From the NCBI GenBank assembly GCA_017305635.1, contig JAFKKF010000016.1, forward strand, positions 55,507 through 119,506: a stretch of 64,000 nucleotides of DNA, in the 5' to 3' direction. This DNA comes from Hyphomicrobiales bacterium. Its GTDB lineage: Bacteria; Pseudomonadota; Alphaproteobacteria; Rhizobiales; Kaistiaceae. How positions within the stretch are numbered: position 1 is the stretch's first letter; the number at the start of each line of letters is the position of its first letter. The notes below the pieces were generated by a model that was not told where the DNA came from, did no database searches, and saw nothing but the letters and a program-made list of their open reading frames with translations. This document shows, one piece after another, positions 17,822 through 27,977 of this stretch. The translations under genes were made by a program, and so were the position numbers.

Positions 17822-18287
17822 ACAGGCTCTTTTCGCCGAAGAGGTGCTTCTCGATATCCTTGACCGGCAGGCCGACGAGGTCCTTGTCGACCTCGGCGAC
17901 CACCGCCTTCTGCACATGCGGCGAGAGGGCCTTCCGCAGCTTGCCGAGAGCGCGGGGCGGCGCGACGATGGCGAGTTCCCGCGCCCTGCCCTCCTGCACC
18001 GCGCGGTCGAGCCGCCCGGCAAGATCGGCCAGGAACTGGGTCTCGCTCTGGTCGTGATAGTCCGGCTGCTCCATGGCGCTCCGCGCGCTGCCGACCGAAT
18101 TGGCGGCCCGGCCCGGCGCATCGGTGCCGATGTCGCGGGTCGGCAGGTCGGGCTGCTCCTCGGCGTGCTGCATCCGCAGGTCGGGGAATTCGGCATCGCC
18201 GGCATTTTCGAAGATGAGGGCCTTGGCGCCGTCGCAGACGACGACCCAGGCCCCGGTGCCAAGGCGGAGATCGGGATGGCTGCTCAT
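17805..18287 (-). CDS. Host attachment family protein (PF10116 type)
   Basis: The 160-residue protein matches the host-attachment family, first noted in plant-associated Agrobacterium. It has an N-terminal WVVVCDGAKALIFEN strand-turn segment and a C-terminal AIVAPPRALGKLRKALSPHV block like that of eRF1-related release-factor folds. The domain is cytoplasmic, with no signal peptide. The family is named for a binding phenotype but its fold suggests an RNA or ribosome-related role; neither is proven here. It is convergent with lspA (17-bp overlap). Confidence 0.8.
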   Translation of the reverse strand: MSSHPDLRLGTGAWVVVCDGAKALIFENAGDAEFPDLRMQHAEEQPDLPTRDIGTDAPGRAANSVGSARSAMEQPDYHDQSETQFLADLAGRLDRAVQEGRARELAIVAPPRALGKLRKALSPHVQKAVVAEVDKDLVGLPVKDIEKHLFGEKSLFSRRL

Positions 18288-18383
18288 GTGCGGCTAACGC
18301 CGCCCCGTCCCCTTCGTTCCCTCCCCGCGCGGTCCGGAAGATGCTAGTGTCCGACGCAACCACCCTTGAGAGGCCGAGAATCC

Positions 18384-20825
18384 ATGAGCGTCGGGAAGAG
18401 CACCGGTACCCCTGCCAACCGCCGGACAAGCGACGGTGACCTCGCGCTTCTTGCGGCGCTGGAGAAGAAGGCGCTCTGGCTCTCCTCGTGGATGATCCAC
18501 AATGCCAACCATCTCCGCGAGAACCTCGACGGCCTGAAGGTCGGCGGCCACCAGGCCTCATCCGCCTCGCTCGCCACCATCCTGACGGCGCTCTATCTCT
18601 CCGTGCTCCGGCCCGAGGACCGCATCGCGGTCAAGCCCCATGCGAGCCCGATCTTCCACGCGCTGCAATATCTTCTCGGCAACCAGACCCGCGAAAAGCT
18701 CGAAAATTTCCGTGGCTTCGGCGGCGCCCAGTCCTATCCCTCGCGCACCAAGGACGTCGACGACGTCGACTTCTCCACCGGCTCGGTCGGCCTCGGCGCG
18801 GCGATCACCGTCTTTGCCAGCCTGGTCCAGGACTACCTCAAGGGCCACGACCTCCTGAAGCGGCCGGAGGGGCGCATGATCGCCCTCGTCGGCGACGCCG
18901 AGCTCGACGAAGGCAACGTCTTCGAGTGCCTGCTCGAAGGCTGGAAGCAGGGGCTCCGCAACACCTGGTGGGTGATCGACTACAACCGCCAGAGCCTTGA
19001 CGCGGTCGTCCGCGAGGGCCTCTACGAGCGCATCACCGCGCTGTTCGAGGCGATGGGCTGGGAGGTCAAGGTCCTCAAGTACGGCTCGCTGCTGGAAGCC
19101 GCCTTCGGCGAGCCCGGCGGCGACCGCCTGCGCACCTGGATCGACCGCTGCCCCAACCAGCTCTATTCCGCCCTCGCCTTCCAGGGCGGCGCGGCATGGC
19201 GGAAGCGCCTCCGCGACGAGATCGGCGACCAGGGTCCCGTCTCGGCGCTGATCGACCGGCGCTCCGACGACGAGCTCGGCCGCCTGATGACCAACCTCGC
19301 CGGCCATGACCTGCCCTCGCTGCTCGATGCCTTCAACTCGGTCGACCATGACCGGCCGGTCTGTTTCGTCGCGTACACGATCAAGGGCTTCGGCCTTCCC
19401 TTCCAGGGCCACAAGGACAACCATTCCGGCCTGATGACCGTCGACCAGATGACGGCCTTCAAGGCGGCCATGCACATCCGCGACGGCCACGAATGGGACC
19501 GCTTCGAGGGTCTCGGCATCGCGCCGGAGACGCTCGAGGCCTTCCTCGGGGCGGTGCCTTTCAATGCCGAGGGCCGCCGCCGCTTCGAGGCCGAGGCCAT
19601 GCCGGTGCCGGAGCGCCTCGCCTTCCCGCCGACGGCGGTCGTCTCCACCCAGACCGGCTTCGGCCAGATCATGAACGAGATCGCGCGGAGCGACACGCCG
19701 CTCGCTTCCCGCATCGTCTCCATGTCGCCGGACGTTACCGTCTCGACCAATCTCGGCCCGTGGGTGAACCGGCGCGGCCTCTTCGCCCGTGAGAGCATGG
19801 CCGACATCTTCCGCGACGAGCGCATCGCCTCGGCGCAGCGCTGGGAATTCGGCCCGAAGGGCCAGCACGTCGAGCTCGGCATTGCCGAGATGAACCTCTT
19901 CCTGTCGGTCGCCGCCTTCGGCCTGTCGCATTCGCTCTTCGGCGAGCGGCTGATCCCGGTCGGCACGCTCTATGATCCGTTCATCTATCGCGGCCTCGAT
20001 GCGCTCAACTATGCCTGCTACCAGGATGCGCGCTTCCTCCTCGTCGCGACGCCGTCCGGCGTGACGCTGGCGCCGGAAGGCGGCGCCCACCAGTCGATCG
20101 GCACGCCGCTCATCGGCATGGCGCAGGATGGTCTCGCCGCCTTCGAGCCGGCCTTCGTCGATGAGCTCGCCGTCATCATGGACTGGGCCTTCGCCTACAT
20201 GCAGCGCGACGGCGAGGGCGAGCGCTCCGAGCGCAACTGGCTGCGCGACGAGACCGGCGGCTCGGTCTATCTCCGCCTCTCCACCCGCGCCGTCGAGCAG
20301 CCGAAGCGCGAGATGACCGAAGCGCTCGCCCGCGACATCGTCGACGGCGCCTACTGGATGCGCGAGCCCGGGCCCAACCCCGACGTGATCGTCGCCTTTT
20401 CCGGCGCGGTCGCGCCCGAGGCGATCGAGGCGGTCGGCCTGATGGCGGAGGACCGGCGCGACGTCGGCCTGCTCGCCGTTACCTCCGCCGACCGGCTGAA
20501 TGCCGGCTGGACCGCCGCCTCGCGCGCCCGCGAGCGCGGCCTCGTCCACGCCGAGAGCCATGTCGAGCGGCTGCTCGGCCGCATTCCCGGCCACTGCGGC
20601 ATCGTCACCGTCGCCGACGGCCATCCCGCCGGCCTCGGCTGGCTGGGCTCGGTGATCGGGCACCGCGTGCGGCCGCTCGGCGTCGAGCATTTCGGCCAGA
20701 CCGGCACGATCGCCGACCTCTACCGGCACCACGGCATCGACGCCAATGCCATCGTCGCGGCGGCGGAAACCATCGTGCCCGGCCGGCCGATCCGCCACCT
20801 CAAGGCGATCGGCGGTGAGGCCTGA
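18384..20825 (+). CDS. Thiamine-diphosphate enzyme, transketolase / pyruvate dehydrogenase E1-like
   Basis: This 813-residue protein has the three domains of transketolase-like enzymes. The ThDP-binding region is of AceE type (ALVGDAELDEGNVFECLLEG ... WWVIDYNRQSLD). A pyrimidine-binding domain follows (HVELGIAEMNLFLSVAAFGL), then a C-terminal transketolase domain. The E1-type motif (with Asn in DYNRQSLD) is closer to homodimeric pyruvate dehydrogenase E1 than to ordinary transketolase of about 660 residues. No E2 or E3 gene is nearby, so it may act alone or with components encoded elsewhere. ATG 18384 is preferred to a start six codons upstream. Confidence 0.85.
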   Translation: MSVGKSTGTPANRRTSDGDLALLAALEKKALWLSSWMIHNANHLRENLDGLKVGGHQASSASLATILTALYLSVLRPEDRIAVKPHASPIFHALQYLLGNQTREKLENFRGFGGAQSYPSRTKDVDDVDFSTGSVGLGAAITVFASLVQDYLKGHDLLKRPEGRMIALVGDAELDEGNVFECLLEGWKQGLRNTWWVIDYNRQSLDAVVREGLYERITALFEAMGWEVKVLKYGSLLEAAFGEPGGDRLRTWIDRCPNQLYSALAFQGGAAWRKRLRDEIGDQGPVSALIDRRSDDELGRLMTNLAGHDLPSLLDAFNSVDHDRPVCFVAYTIKGFGLPFQGHKDNHSGLMTVDQMTAFKAAMHIRDGHEWDRFEGLGIAPETLEAFLGAVPFNAEGRRRFEAEAMPVPERLAFPPTAVVSTQTGFGQIMNEIARSDTPLASRIVSMSPDVTVSTNLGPWVNRRGLFARESMADIFRDERIASAQRWEFGPKGQHVELGIAEMNLFLSVAAFGLSHSLFGERLIPVGTLYDPFIYRGLDALNYACYQDARFLLVATPSGVTLAPEGGAHQSIGTPLIGMAQDGLAAFEPAFVDELAVIMDWAFAYMQRDGEGERSERNWLRDETGGSVYLRLSTRAVEQPKREMTEALARDIVDGAYWMREPGPNPDVIVAFSGAVAPEAIEAVGLMAEDRRDVGLLAVTSADRLNAGWTAASRARERGLVHAESHVERLLGRIPGHCGIVTVADGHPAGLGWLGSVIGHRVRPLGVEHFGQTGTIADLYRHHGIDANAIVAAAETIVPGRPIRHLKAIGGEA

Positions 20826-20961
20826 CCGGGTGGGGCCGGAACCAAGCGCCCGCGCGCCAAAAGATGCTCTTGCGCGACGGGCTTTGTAGACTAGTCTTTC
20901 GTCTCAACGAGGAACTTCGGGCCCCCACGCGGCGGCCCCCTGCGGCTTTCCGGGGAGTGAC

Positions 20962-22050
<1,089 letters not shown>

Positions 22051-22112
22051 GATCACGTCCTGTAACGTCACGGCCGGCACAAGGCCGGCCATGACGGTCA
22101 GGGAACGACCCG

Positions 22113-23657
22113 CTACCGGGCAAACCGTATCGGCGCGGAGATGGTCATCGACGAGCCGAGGCCCGCGGGAATGGGCGGGAAGGGCGAGGCGCGGCGGACG
22201 GCGCCGACGGCGGCGCTGTCGAGGACGCCGTAGCCGGACGATCGGGCGACCCGCGCCGAGGTCACGCTGCCGCTCGCCGCGATGGTGAAGGTGACGGTCA
22301 CCGTCCCGGTCTTGCCGGCGGCTCCTGCCGGGTAGCTCTGGTAGCGCCTGAGGTGCCCGACGAGGCGGCTCCGGTAGGAGCTTGCCGAGGCCTTGCCGAC
22401 ATTGTCCTTCGAGCTGCCGCCGGCGCCCGACACGCCCTTGGTGGAGCCGCTCGCCGCCTGCTTGGCCGCCGAAACGGGCGCCGCGCGCGAGGGCGCGGGC
22501 CTGGCGATCGGCTTCGCCGCCTTCGCGGGTTCAGCCTTCGGCTTCGGCGCCGCTTCCTGCTTCGGCTCCTCGACCACCGGCTTCACCGGCGCGGCTTCCG
22601 CCACCGCAACCGGCTTGTCCTCGACCGGCCGGACAGGCTTGTCCTCGACCTCCTCGGCCGGCTCGGCGGGGACCTTCGCCGGTTCCGCAACGGGCGTGGC
22701 GACATCCGCCGTCGCCGCTACCTCCGCCTCGGGTGATGGCTCCGGCTTCGTCTCGGCCGCGGCCGCGGGCCGGTCGTCGACCGGCGGCTCTTCGGCCGCC
22801 ACGCTCGCGACGGGGTCGGCCAGCTTCGGCTCGTCGGGTCTCGCCGGCTGGGCAGCGAGCGACTGGGTGATGCTGGCGGTCTCCACCGGCGGCGCGATGT
22901 CTTCGGCCGCCGGCGCCGCCGTCTCCTCATTGGCCAGCGACGTGGCAGGCGCCGCCTCCGCCACCATGGCTGTCGCCGCAGGCTCGGCCGCGGGGCCGGC
23001 ATCGGCCGCCGCCGTGGCAGCGCTATCCGCAGGCCTCGCTGCCGCGGTCGGCACGGCATCGGGCGGCGACAGGTCGGACGGGACGGGCGCGGCCGCCATC
23101 GCCACTTCGGCCGCATCGTCGGGCGCGGCCTCGATGCCGGGAGCCGGTTCGGCGGGTGCCGCAGCGGGCGCGGGCTCTGCGATCGGCGCATTGTCGGCAA
23201 TGCCCGGCGCCGCCTCGGCGACCTGAATGTCGGGCTTCGCATCGGCGACGGTCGCCACCGATGGCGTCAATGCTTCCGCGACCGGCGCGTCTTCCGTCAC
23301 CTCGGGCGCCGGCTCGGTAGATTCGACCTTCGTCGCCTGGACGAGGAGGCTCGGCATGGAATCGAGGAGCTCGACCGAGGCGCCTTCGAGGATGATCAGG
23401 TCGTCGGTGCCGCCGGCGGCGCGCTCCTCGCCGGTCCCGACCCACCACAGCATCGCCGCCGCCGCGCCGGCATGGAGGAGCAGCGAGGCTACGAAGGCCG
23501 GACGGAAACGCCGATGGTGCCTGTCCTCTGCCGCATGCGGTGCCAGCCGGTCGGCATGGGCGACCGGCATCACCGTCGGCATCGGAGGAGGCGCCGACAC
23601 CGCCGGGGGCAGCGGCGCCTCCGGCACGACCAGGCGGAGCTTCCGCGCGAGTGCCAT
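22113..23657 (-). CDS. tonB: TonB family energy transducer
   Basis: This 514-residue protein has a cytoplasmic N-terminus, one membrane helix (about residues 50-70, VASLLLHAGAAAAMLWWVG) and a very long Ala/Pro/Glu-rich periplasmic spacer of about 330 residues. A C-terminal TonB domain ends it (SYRSRLVGHLRRYQSYP, GTVTVTFTIAASGSV, SSGYGVLDSAAV). TonB carries energy from the inner membrane to outer-membrane receptors such as the haem receptor encoded just upstream in this same operon. ExbB and ExbD are not encoded here. The spacer is about three times longer than in E. coli TonB. Confidence 0.93.
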   Translation of the reverse strand: MALARKLRLVVPEAPLPPAVSAPPPMPTVMPVAHADRLAPHAAEDRHHRRFRPAFVASLLLHAGAAAAMLWWVGTGEERAAGGTDDLIILEGASVELLDSMPSLLVQATKVESTEPAPEVTEDAPVAEALTPSVATVADAKPDIQVAEAAPGIADNAPIAEPAPAAAPAEPAPGIEAAPDDAAEVAMAAAPVPSDLSPPDAVPTAAARPADSAATAAADAGPAAEPAATAMVAEAAPATSLANEETAAPAAEDIAPPVETASITQSLAAQPARPDEPKLADPVASVAAEEPPVDDRPAAAAETKPEPSPEAEVAATADVATPVAEPAKVPAEPAEEVEDKPVRPVEDKPVAVAEAAPVKPVVEEPKQEAAPKPKAEPAKAAKPIARPAPSRAAPVSAAKQAASGSTKGVSGAGGSSKDNVGKASASSYRSRLVGHLRRYQSYPAGAAGKTGTVTVTFTIAASGSVTSARVARSSGYGVLDSAAVGAVRRASPFPPIPAGLGSSMTISAPIRFAR

Positions 23658-23668
23658 CCCCGCGCCTC

Positions 23669-24094
23669 CTAGAAATCGAAGGGCACCGTCGCCCGCGAGG
23701 AGAGGGCGATTGCCGCGAGGCAGGCCGGCGGATCGAGGTCGCCGCCCTCGCAGGCGGTGACGTCGTCGAGCACCATCCGGCCGACGTCGCCGCAGGCGAG
23801 CTTGTCGCCGAGGTCGAAGCGCAGGACGCGCGTCTTGCCGACCGGCAGCGCGCCGACGTCGAGCGACAGGAAGAGCGACGCCTTGCCCTTGGCGTCGAAG
23901 GCGACGACGCGGAGCGTCATCTTGTCGAGCGCCTTGCCGATGTCGTTCTTGAGGACGAAGACGGCGCGGCAGCCGCCCTTGTCGGCCGGCTGCAGGTCGT
24001 TCAGCTCGAGGCCGATCCTGCCCGCCTCGGCCGCGAGGGCAGCCGGGGAAAGCGCCAGCCAGGCAGCGGCAAGCGCGGCAAATGCGCAGCGCAT
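23669..24094 (-). CDS. Periplasmic protein of unknown function in the haem locus
   Basis: The 141-residue product has a clean signal peptide (MRCAFAALAAAWLALSPAALA) and a compact domain with four cysteines (GGCRAVF, LACGDV, TACEGG, PPACLA), plausible as two disulfides. I do not recognise a named family. It lies 2 bp after the haem monooxygenase gene and 11 bp before tonB, so it is cotranscribed with haem-uptake genes. A periplasmic accessory role in haem or TonB function is an inference from position only. The ATG at 24094 places the signal peptide at the N-terminus. Confidence 0.75.
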   Translation of the reverse strand: MRCAFAALAAAWLALSPAALAAEAGRIGLELNDLQPADKGGCRAVFVLKNDIGKALDKMTLRVVAFDAKGKASLFLSLDVGALPVGKTRVLRFDLGDKLACGDVGRMVLDDVTACEGGDLDPPACLAAIALSSRATVPFDF

Positions 24095-24096
24095 GG

Positions 24097-24429
24097 TCAG
24101 GCCGCCTCGACGTCCTGCGGGAGCAGCCGCGAGACCACCTCGAAGCCCTCGAAATTGGGGTGGCCGCGGTAGAGGCCGCGGGCTTCGCCGGTGGAGCGGT
24201 GCGCCTCGCGGAAGGCATCCGATTCGGTCCAGGCGACGAAGGCCGCCTTGTTGGTCCACACGGTGTGCGAGGAATAGAGCGTGAAGTCGCCGGTCTCCGG
24301 CCCGCGCAGGAGGTGGAACTCGACGAAACCCGGGACCGTCGCGAGCCGGCTCGGGCGGCTGCGCCAGACGGCCTCGAAATCGGCTTCGCGTCCCTTGACC
24401 ACCTCGAAGCGGTTCATGGCGATGTACAT
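24097..24429 (-). CDS. Haem-degrading monooxygenase, IsdG/HmuQ type
   Basis: The 110-residue product is an antibiotic-biosynthesis-monooxygenase-fold protein. The three residues needed for haem breakdown in Staphylococcus IsdG (Asn, Trp, His) are at the same positions here: Asn6 (YIAMNRF), Trp67 (FVAWTES) and His77 (FREAH). Such enzymes open cytoplasmic haem and release iron; Bradyrhizobium HmuQ and HmuD are the closest known examples. It lies between the receptor gene and the tonB gene on one strand, so imported haem would be opened by a product of the uptake operon. Confidence 0.9.
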   Translation of the reverse strand: MYIAMNRFEVVKGREADFEAVWRSRPSRLATVPGFVEFHLLRGPETGDFTLYSSHTVWTNKAAFVAWTESDAFREAHRSTGEARGLYRGHPNFEGFEVVSRLLPQDVEAA

Positions 24430-24509
24430 GCGGCTACTCCTCGTCGCGCCATCCCGAAAAAATGAAAGACCGGCGCCGCCCGATGGCATGGGCGGCGCCG
24501 GCCGTCGTT

Positions 24510-26612
24510 TCACTTCGCCCCGAGGCGGACGCTGAGCGTGCCCTTGACCGAGAAGCCGGGTCCGGCGGTATCGCCGAGGAACGGCGTGTACATCGTGTTG
24601 GCGAGGTTGTTGAAGACCAGCGCCGCGCGCACGTCCTCGGTCGGCTGCCAGCCAAGGGTGAGGCCGAAGAGATTGTAGGCCTCGTAGTTTCCGCCCTCGG
24701 CCGGCTCCACGTACTGCCAGTTCGGGGCGATGGTCAGCTTCCGGTCGAGCACGCGGACGCCTGCCGACAGGTAGGTCTTCGCGCGCGCCACGTCCGTCAG
24801 CGGGTCGCCCGAGTCGAGGTCCTCGCTCCTGTTGAAGCTGGCGGAGCTCATGACGAACCAGTTGCCGGCATCGTAGGTGCCCTCCAGCTCGACGCCGTCG
24901 ATCCGGGCACGCGCCACGTTCTGGTACTGGTAGCAGAGCGGCCCGTAAGGCCCGGCGAAGGTGCAGCCGGAGGAGAGCTCCTCCAGTCCGATGTAGTTGG
25001 TCAGGTCGTTGCGGAAGACGTTGAACTTGGCGCGGAAGGCATCGCCCTGGGAGAGAAGGTTGCCGTAGTTGAGGTTGATGCCGGCCTCGTAGGTCTTGCC
25101 GATCTCGGGCTTGAGGCCCGGATTGGGCAGGAACTGGAAGATGTTGCCGGGGTGGTTGCCGGCGGCGAAGGCCTCGGTCACGGTCGGCGCGCGATAGCCC
25201 TCGGCATAGGTGCCGTAGAAGGTGAAGCCGGCCAGCGGCGTGAGGCCGACGGTCAGCTTCGGCGAGAACCGCGACCCCTGCGAGTGGTCGTCGGTGTCGG
25301 CGCTCTTCAGGTCGAAGCCGTCGTAGCGGACCGCGCTGATGACATCGAGCCAGTTGTCCTTCTCGGCCAGCCACTGGGCGAAGGCGCCGTAGGCCTGCCG
25401 GGTACCCGAGCCGGTCATCTGATAGCCGGCGTCATCGTCGGGGCGGCTGCCGGTCGACTTCATGTCGTCGCTGAAATAGTCGCCGCCGAGGGTCAGCGTG
25501 TTCTTGAGGCCGAGGGCGTCGAACTGCGCATTGTTGTGCGTATCGAAGCCGTAGGTCTTCAGGTCGAAGCCGGTGGTGGTGCCGACCGGGCCCGTGAAGT
25601 CCATGGTCGGATCCCAGAAGGGGCACGGCGGCGTGCTGCCATAGGCGCACATCGCGTACTGCTCCTTGACCACGGAGTCCTGGGTGGTGTGGGACCAGAA
25701 GCCGGACAGTTCGTAGTCGATGAGCGGATTGTCCGGGCTCTTGTACTTGTAGGACCCGGTGAAGGTATCCGTGCTGACGACGTTGCCGTAGTTGGTGCCG
25801 CCGTCGTCGAGCACCGCCGGATCGCCGGGCGTGCCGGAATCGAACCAGAAGCGCTGCCCGGTATAGCCGAGCTTGACCTCCTGGCCCTCGCTCGGGCGGA
25901 GGGTGGCCTTGGCGAGCACCGAGCCGGAATCGCCACCCGAGTTGGGGCTCTTGTCGCCGTCGCCATCGGTATAGTCGAAGAGGCGCTTCAGCGAGCCGCC
26001 AAAAAGGAAGTCGATGTTCTCGTTGGGGCGGGCGGCGAGGAAGGTCGAGGTCGCGAGCGGCCCCTCATTGGTGCCGGCCGTGCCTTCCCAGAGAACGCCG
26101 AAGCGCTCGCCCGCCTTCAGCACATCGTCGGCATCCTTGGTCTTCATCGAGACCACGCCGCCGATGGCGCCCGAGCCGTAGATGTTGGAGACCGGGCCGC
26201 GCGAGACCTCGACGTCGGAGATCAGGGCGGGGTCGAGATAGGTCTTGCCCTGCGGCCCGTGCTGGGCGACCAGGAAGTTCTGCCGCGCACCGTCGACGAT
26301 CACCGCGACACGGCCGAAGTCCTGAAGGCCGCGGATATTGAAGCCGATGCCCGGATCATCCGCGTTCACGACCGGGATCACGCTCGGCACCGACTGGAAG
26401 ATGTCCTGCAGCTTCGCCGGGTCGATCTGCTTGATCTGGTCGGCGTTGATGACGGTGACGCCGGCGAGCGAGTCGATCGCCTTCACCTCCGTGCGCGTGA
26501 CCAGTACCGTGATCGTGTCGAGGCTCAGCGTATCCGCCGCGGCGGTGCCCGCCGTCGCGGCGAGGCCGGCGGCCATCAGCGCCGCCCATGAAACCGAAGA
26601 ACGCATTCCCAT
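24510..26612 (-). CDS. TonB-dependent haem/haemoglobin outer-membrane receptor
   Basis: The 700-residue protein has a signal peptide (to about residue 26), a TonB box region (DTITVLVTRTEV), a plug domain (SLAGVTVINADQIKQID) and a 22-strand barrel ending in a short aromatic-poor strand (VKGTLSVRLGAK). The haem-receptor signature is present in variant form: YRAP and NPGL flank a histidine in GNHPGN, matching the FRAP-His-NPNL box of HemR/HmuR. Two cysteines in barrel loops (CAYGSTPPCP) may form a disulfide. The start is at 26612 (MGMRSS) with GGGGG about ten bases upstream; 26606 is a close alternative. Confidence 0.93.
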   Translation of the reverse strand: MGMRSSVSWAALMAAGLAATAGTAAADTLSLDTITVLVTRTEVKAIDSLAGVTVINADQIKQIDPAKLQDIFQSVPSVIPVVNADDPGIGFNIRGLQDFGRVAVIVDGARQNFLVAQHGPQGKTYLDPALISDVEVSRGPVSNIYGSGAIGGVVSMKTKDADDVLKAGERFGVLWEGTAGTNEGPLATSTFLAARPNENIDFLFGGSLKRLFDYTDGDGDKSPNSGGDSGSVLAKATLRPSEGQEVKLGYTGQRFWFDSGTPGDPAVLDDGGTNYGNVVSTDTFTGSYKYKSPDNPLIDYELSGFWSHTTQDSVVKEQYAMCAYGSTPPCPFWDPTMDFTGPVGTTTGFDLKTYGFDTHNNAQFDALGLKNTLTLGGDYFSDDMKSTGSRPDDDAGYQMTGSGTRQAYGAFAQWLAEKDNWLDVISAVRYDGFDLKSADTDDHSQGSRFSPKLTVGLTPLAGFTFYGTYAEGYRAPTVTEAFAAGNHPGNIFQFLPNPGLKPEIGKTYEAGINLNYGNLLSQGDAFRAKFNVFRNDLTNYIGLEELSSGCTFAGPYGPLCYQYQNVARARIDGVELEGTYDAGNWFVMSSASFNRSEDLDSGDPLTDVARAKTYLSAGVRVLDRKLTIAPNWQYVEPAEGGNYEAYNLFGLTLGWQPTEDVRAALVFNNLANTMYTPFLGDTAGPGFSVKGTLSVRLGAK

Positions 26613-26838
26613 TGCCAGTACCCCCAGGCCTTGAATTTTCGAGAGGAAGATTCGGGCTGGCGGGGAGCGCCGGAGGCGCCCTGGCTGGCAGCACGGCATG
26701 GCCGCGCAGGAGGAGGCGATACCGGGGCCTTTACTTGTCGTCAACACATGACGGCGAGTCCATTGCGTAATACTATCGGATGTGTCATTCGAACCACAGG
26801 CAGAACCAAGAATAACTTGGAATTGGAATTACTATAAT
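26613..26838. promoter_or_regulatory. Divergent control region of the haem-uptake locus
   Basis: This 226-bp gap between the receptor (leftward) and hemP (rightward) is markedly AT-rich in 26760-26838. It must hold both promoters. A TATAAT (26833-26838) directly abuts the hemP ATG and may be fortuitous. I looked for the rhizobial iron-control element (TTTAGAA with an inverted partner) and for RirA-type boxes and could not find a convincing match. Confidence 0.5.
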
Positions 26839-27030
26839 ATGCAAGATGACTCCGTTCGACTGGCTACGCCACCGGGTAATACAACCTCCGATCGACGGAT
26901 CGATATCGTCTCGGGCGAGATCGACAGTCGAGAACTGTTCCAGGGTGAACGCGAAATCCGCATTCGCCACGGTGCCGATACCTACCGGCTGCGGCTCACC
27001 GGCCTCAATCGCCTGATCCTGACCAAGTAG
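26839..27030 (+). CDS. hemP: Hemin uptake protein HemP/HmuP
   Basis: This 63-residue protein has the HemP signature: IVSGEIDSRELFQGEREI followed by IRHGADTYRLRLTGLNRL and the terminal ILTK. In Bradyrhizobium and Sinorhizobium, HmuP is a small activator needed for expression of the haem receptor operon, which here lies divergent next to it. ATG 26839 gives a normal-length HmuP; a GTG at 26782 would add 19 residues with no family match. It is followed after 8 bp by hmuT. Confidence 0.92.
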   Translation: MQDDSVRLATPPGNTTSDRRIDIVSGEIDSRELFQGEREIRIRHGADTYRLRLTGLNRLILTK

Positions 27031-27038
27031 GCGTCGCC

Positions 27039-27977
27039 ATGCAGAAGCTCCTCGCCGCGCTCCTCCTCGCGCTTCTCGCGGCGCCCGCCGTCGCCGAGCC
27101 GATCACCATCGTCGATGCCGCCGGCCGCTCCGTCGCCATCGCCGACACGTCGCGCATCGTCGCCATCGGCGGCACCGTCACCGAGATCCTCTATGCCCTC
27201 GGCGTCGAGGACCGCATCGTCGGCGTCGACCAGACCAGCAACTATCCGGAAGCGGCCGCCGCCAAGCCGAATGTCGGCTACATGCGCCAGCTCTCGCCGG
27301 AGGGCGTGCTCTCGCTGAGGCCGAGCCTGGTGGTGGCGATCGAGGATTCGGGCCCGAAGGACACGATCGACGTGCTCGAGCGGGCTTCCGTCCCCTTCAT
27401 CCTCGTGCCGAAGGCGCATGACGCGGCGGGCGTGGTGAAGACCATTCGCTTCGTTGCCGAGGCGGTCGGCGAGAAGAACAAGGGTGAGGCGCTCGCTGCC
27501 GCGGTCGGCGAGGATCTCGCCACCGTCGAGAAGATGCGCGATCGCATCACGGAAAAGCGGAAGGCGGTTTTCATCCTCGGCATGAACGGCACGTCGCTGA
27601 TGGTCGCCGGCAGCCATACCGGCGCGGCGGACATCTTCGCGCTCGCCGGCGTCGACAATGCGCTTGCCGCCATGGAGGGCTACAAGCCCGCCGGCGACGA
27701 GGCGACGCTGGCCGCCGCCCCGCAAGCGCTCGTCATGATGTCGGAGCGGACCGGCGGCATCACCGACGACGCGGTCTTCGCCGCCCCTGCCCTTGCCGCG
27801 ACGCCGGCGGCAAAGGACCGGCGCCTCATCCGCATGAGCGGCACCTACCTCCTCAACTTCGGACCGCGCACCGCGCATGCCGCGCGCGACCTCGCCGCCG
27901 CCGTCTACCCCGACCTCAAGCTGCCGGTGCTGCCGGCCCGCCCCTGGACCGGCCATGACGACGGCGCCGCCCACTGA
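27039..27977 (+). CDS. hmuT: Haem ABC transporter periplasmic binding protein HmuT
   Basis: The 312-residue product has a signal peptide (ending APAVA) and a class III (BtuF-like) binding fold with two lobes joined by a helix (VVGEKNKGEALAAAVGEDLATVE region). Family motifs include IVAIGGTVTEILYALG and VGYMRQLSPEGVLSLRPSL. It carries haem from the receptor to the HmuUV permease. In rhizobia, hmuS usually lies between hmuP and hmuT, but here there are only 8 bp, so hmuS is missing. It overlaps hmuU by 23 bp. Confidence 0.95.
   Translation: MQKLLAALLLALLAAPAVAEPITIVDAAGRSVAIADTSRIVAIGGTVTEILYALGVEDRIVGVDQTSNYPEAAAAKPNVGYMRQLSPEGVLSLRPSLVVAIEDSGPKDTIDVLERASVPFILVPKAHDAAGVVKTIRFVAEAVGEKNKGEALAAAVGEDLATVEKMRDRITEKRKAVFILGMNGTSLMVAGSHTGAADIFALAGVDNALAAMEGYKPAGDEATLAAAPQALVMMSERTGGITDDAVFAAPALAATPAAKDRRLIRMSGTYLLNFGPRTAHAARDLAAAVYPDLKLPVLPARPWTGHDDGAAH

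Noticed and set aside
18558..20798. Minus-strand 746-codon frame opposite the E1-like gene
   Set aside because: Composition is typical of an antisense high-GC shadow and no domain is visible, while the opposite strand encodes a complete thiamine-diphosphate enzyme.
26760..26838. Irr or RirA iron-control box upstream of the haem genes
   Set aside because: No inverted TTTAGAA-type or TGA-N9-TCA-type match could be found by eye, although regulation by iron is likely.
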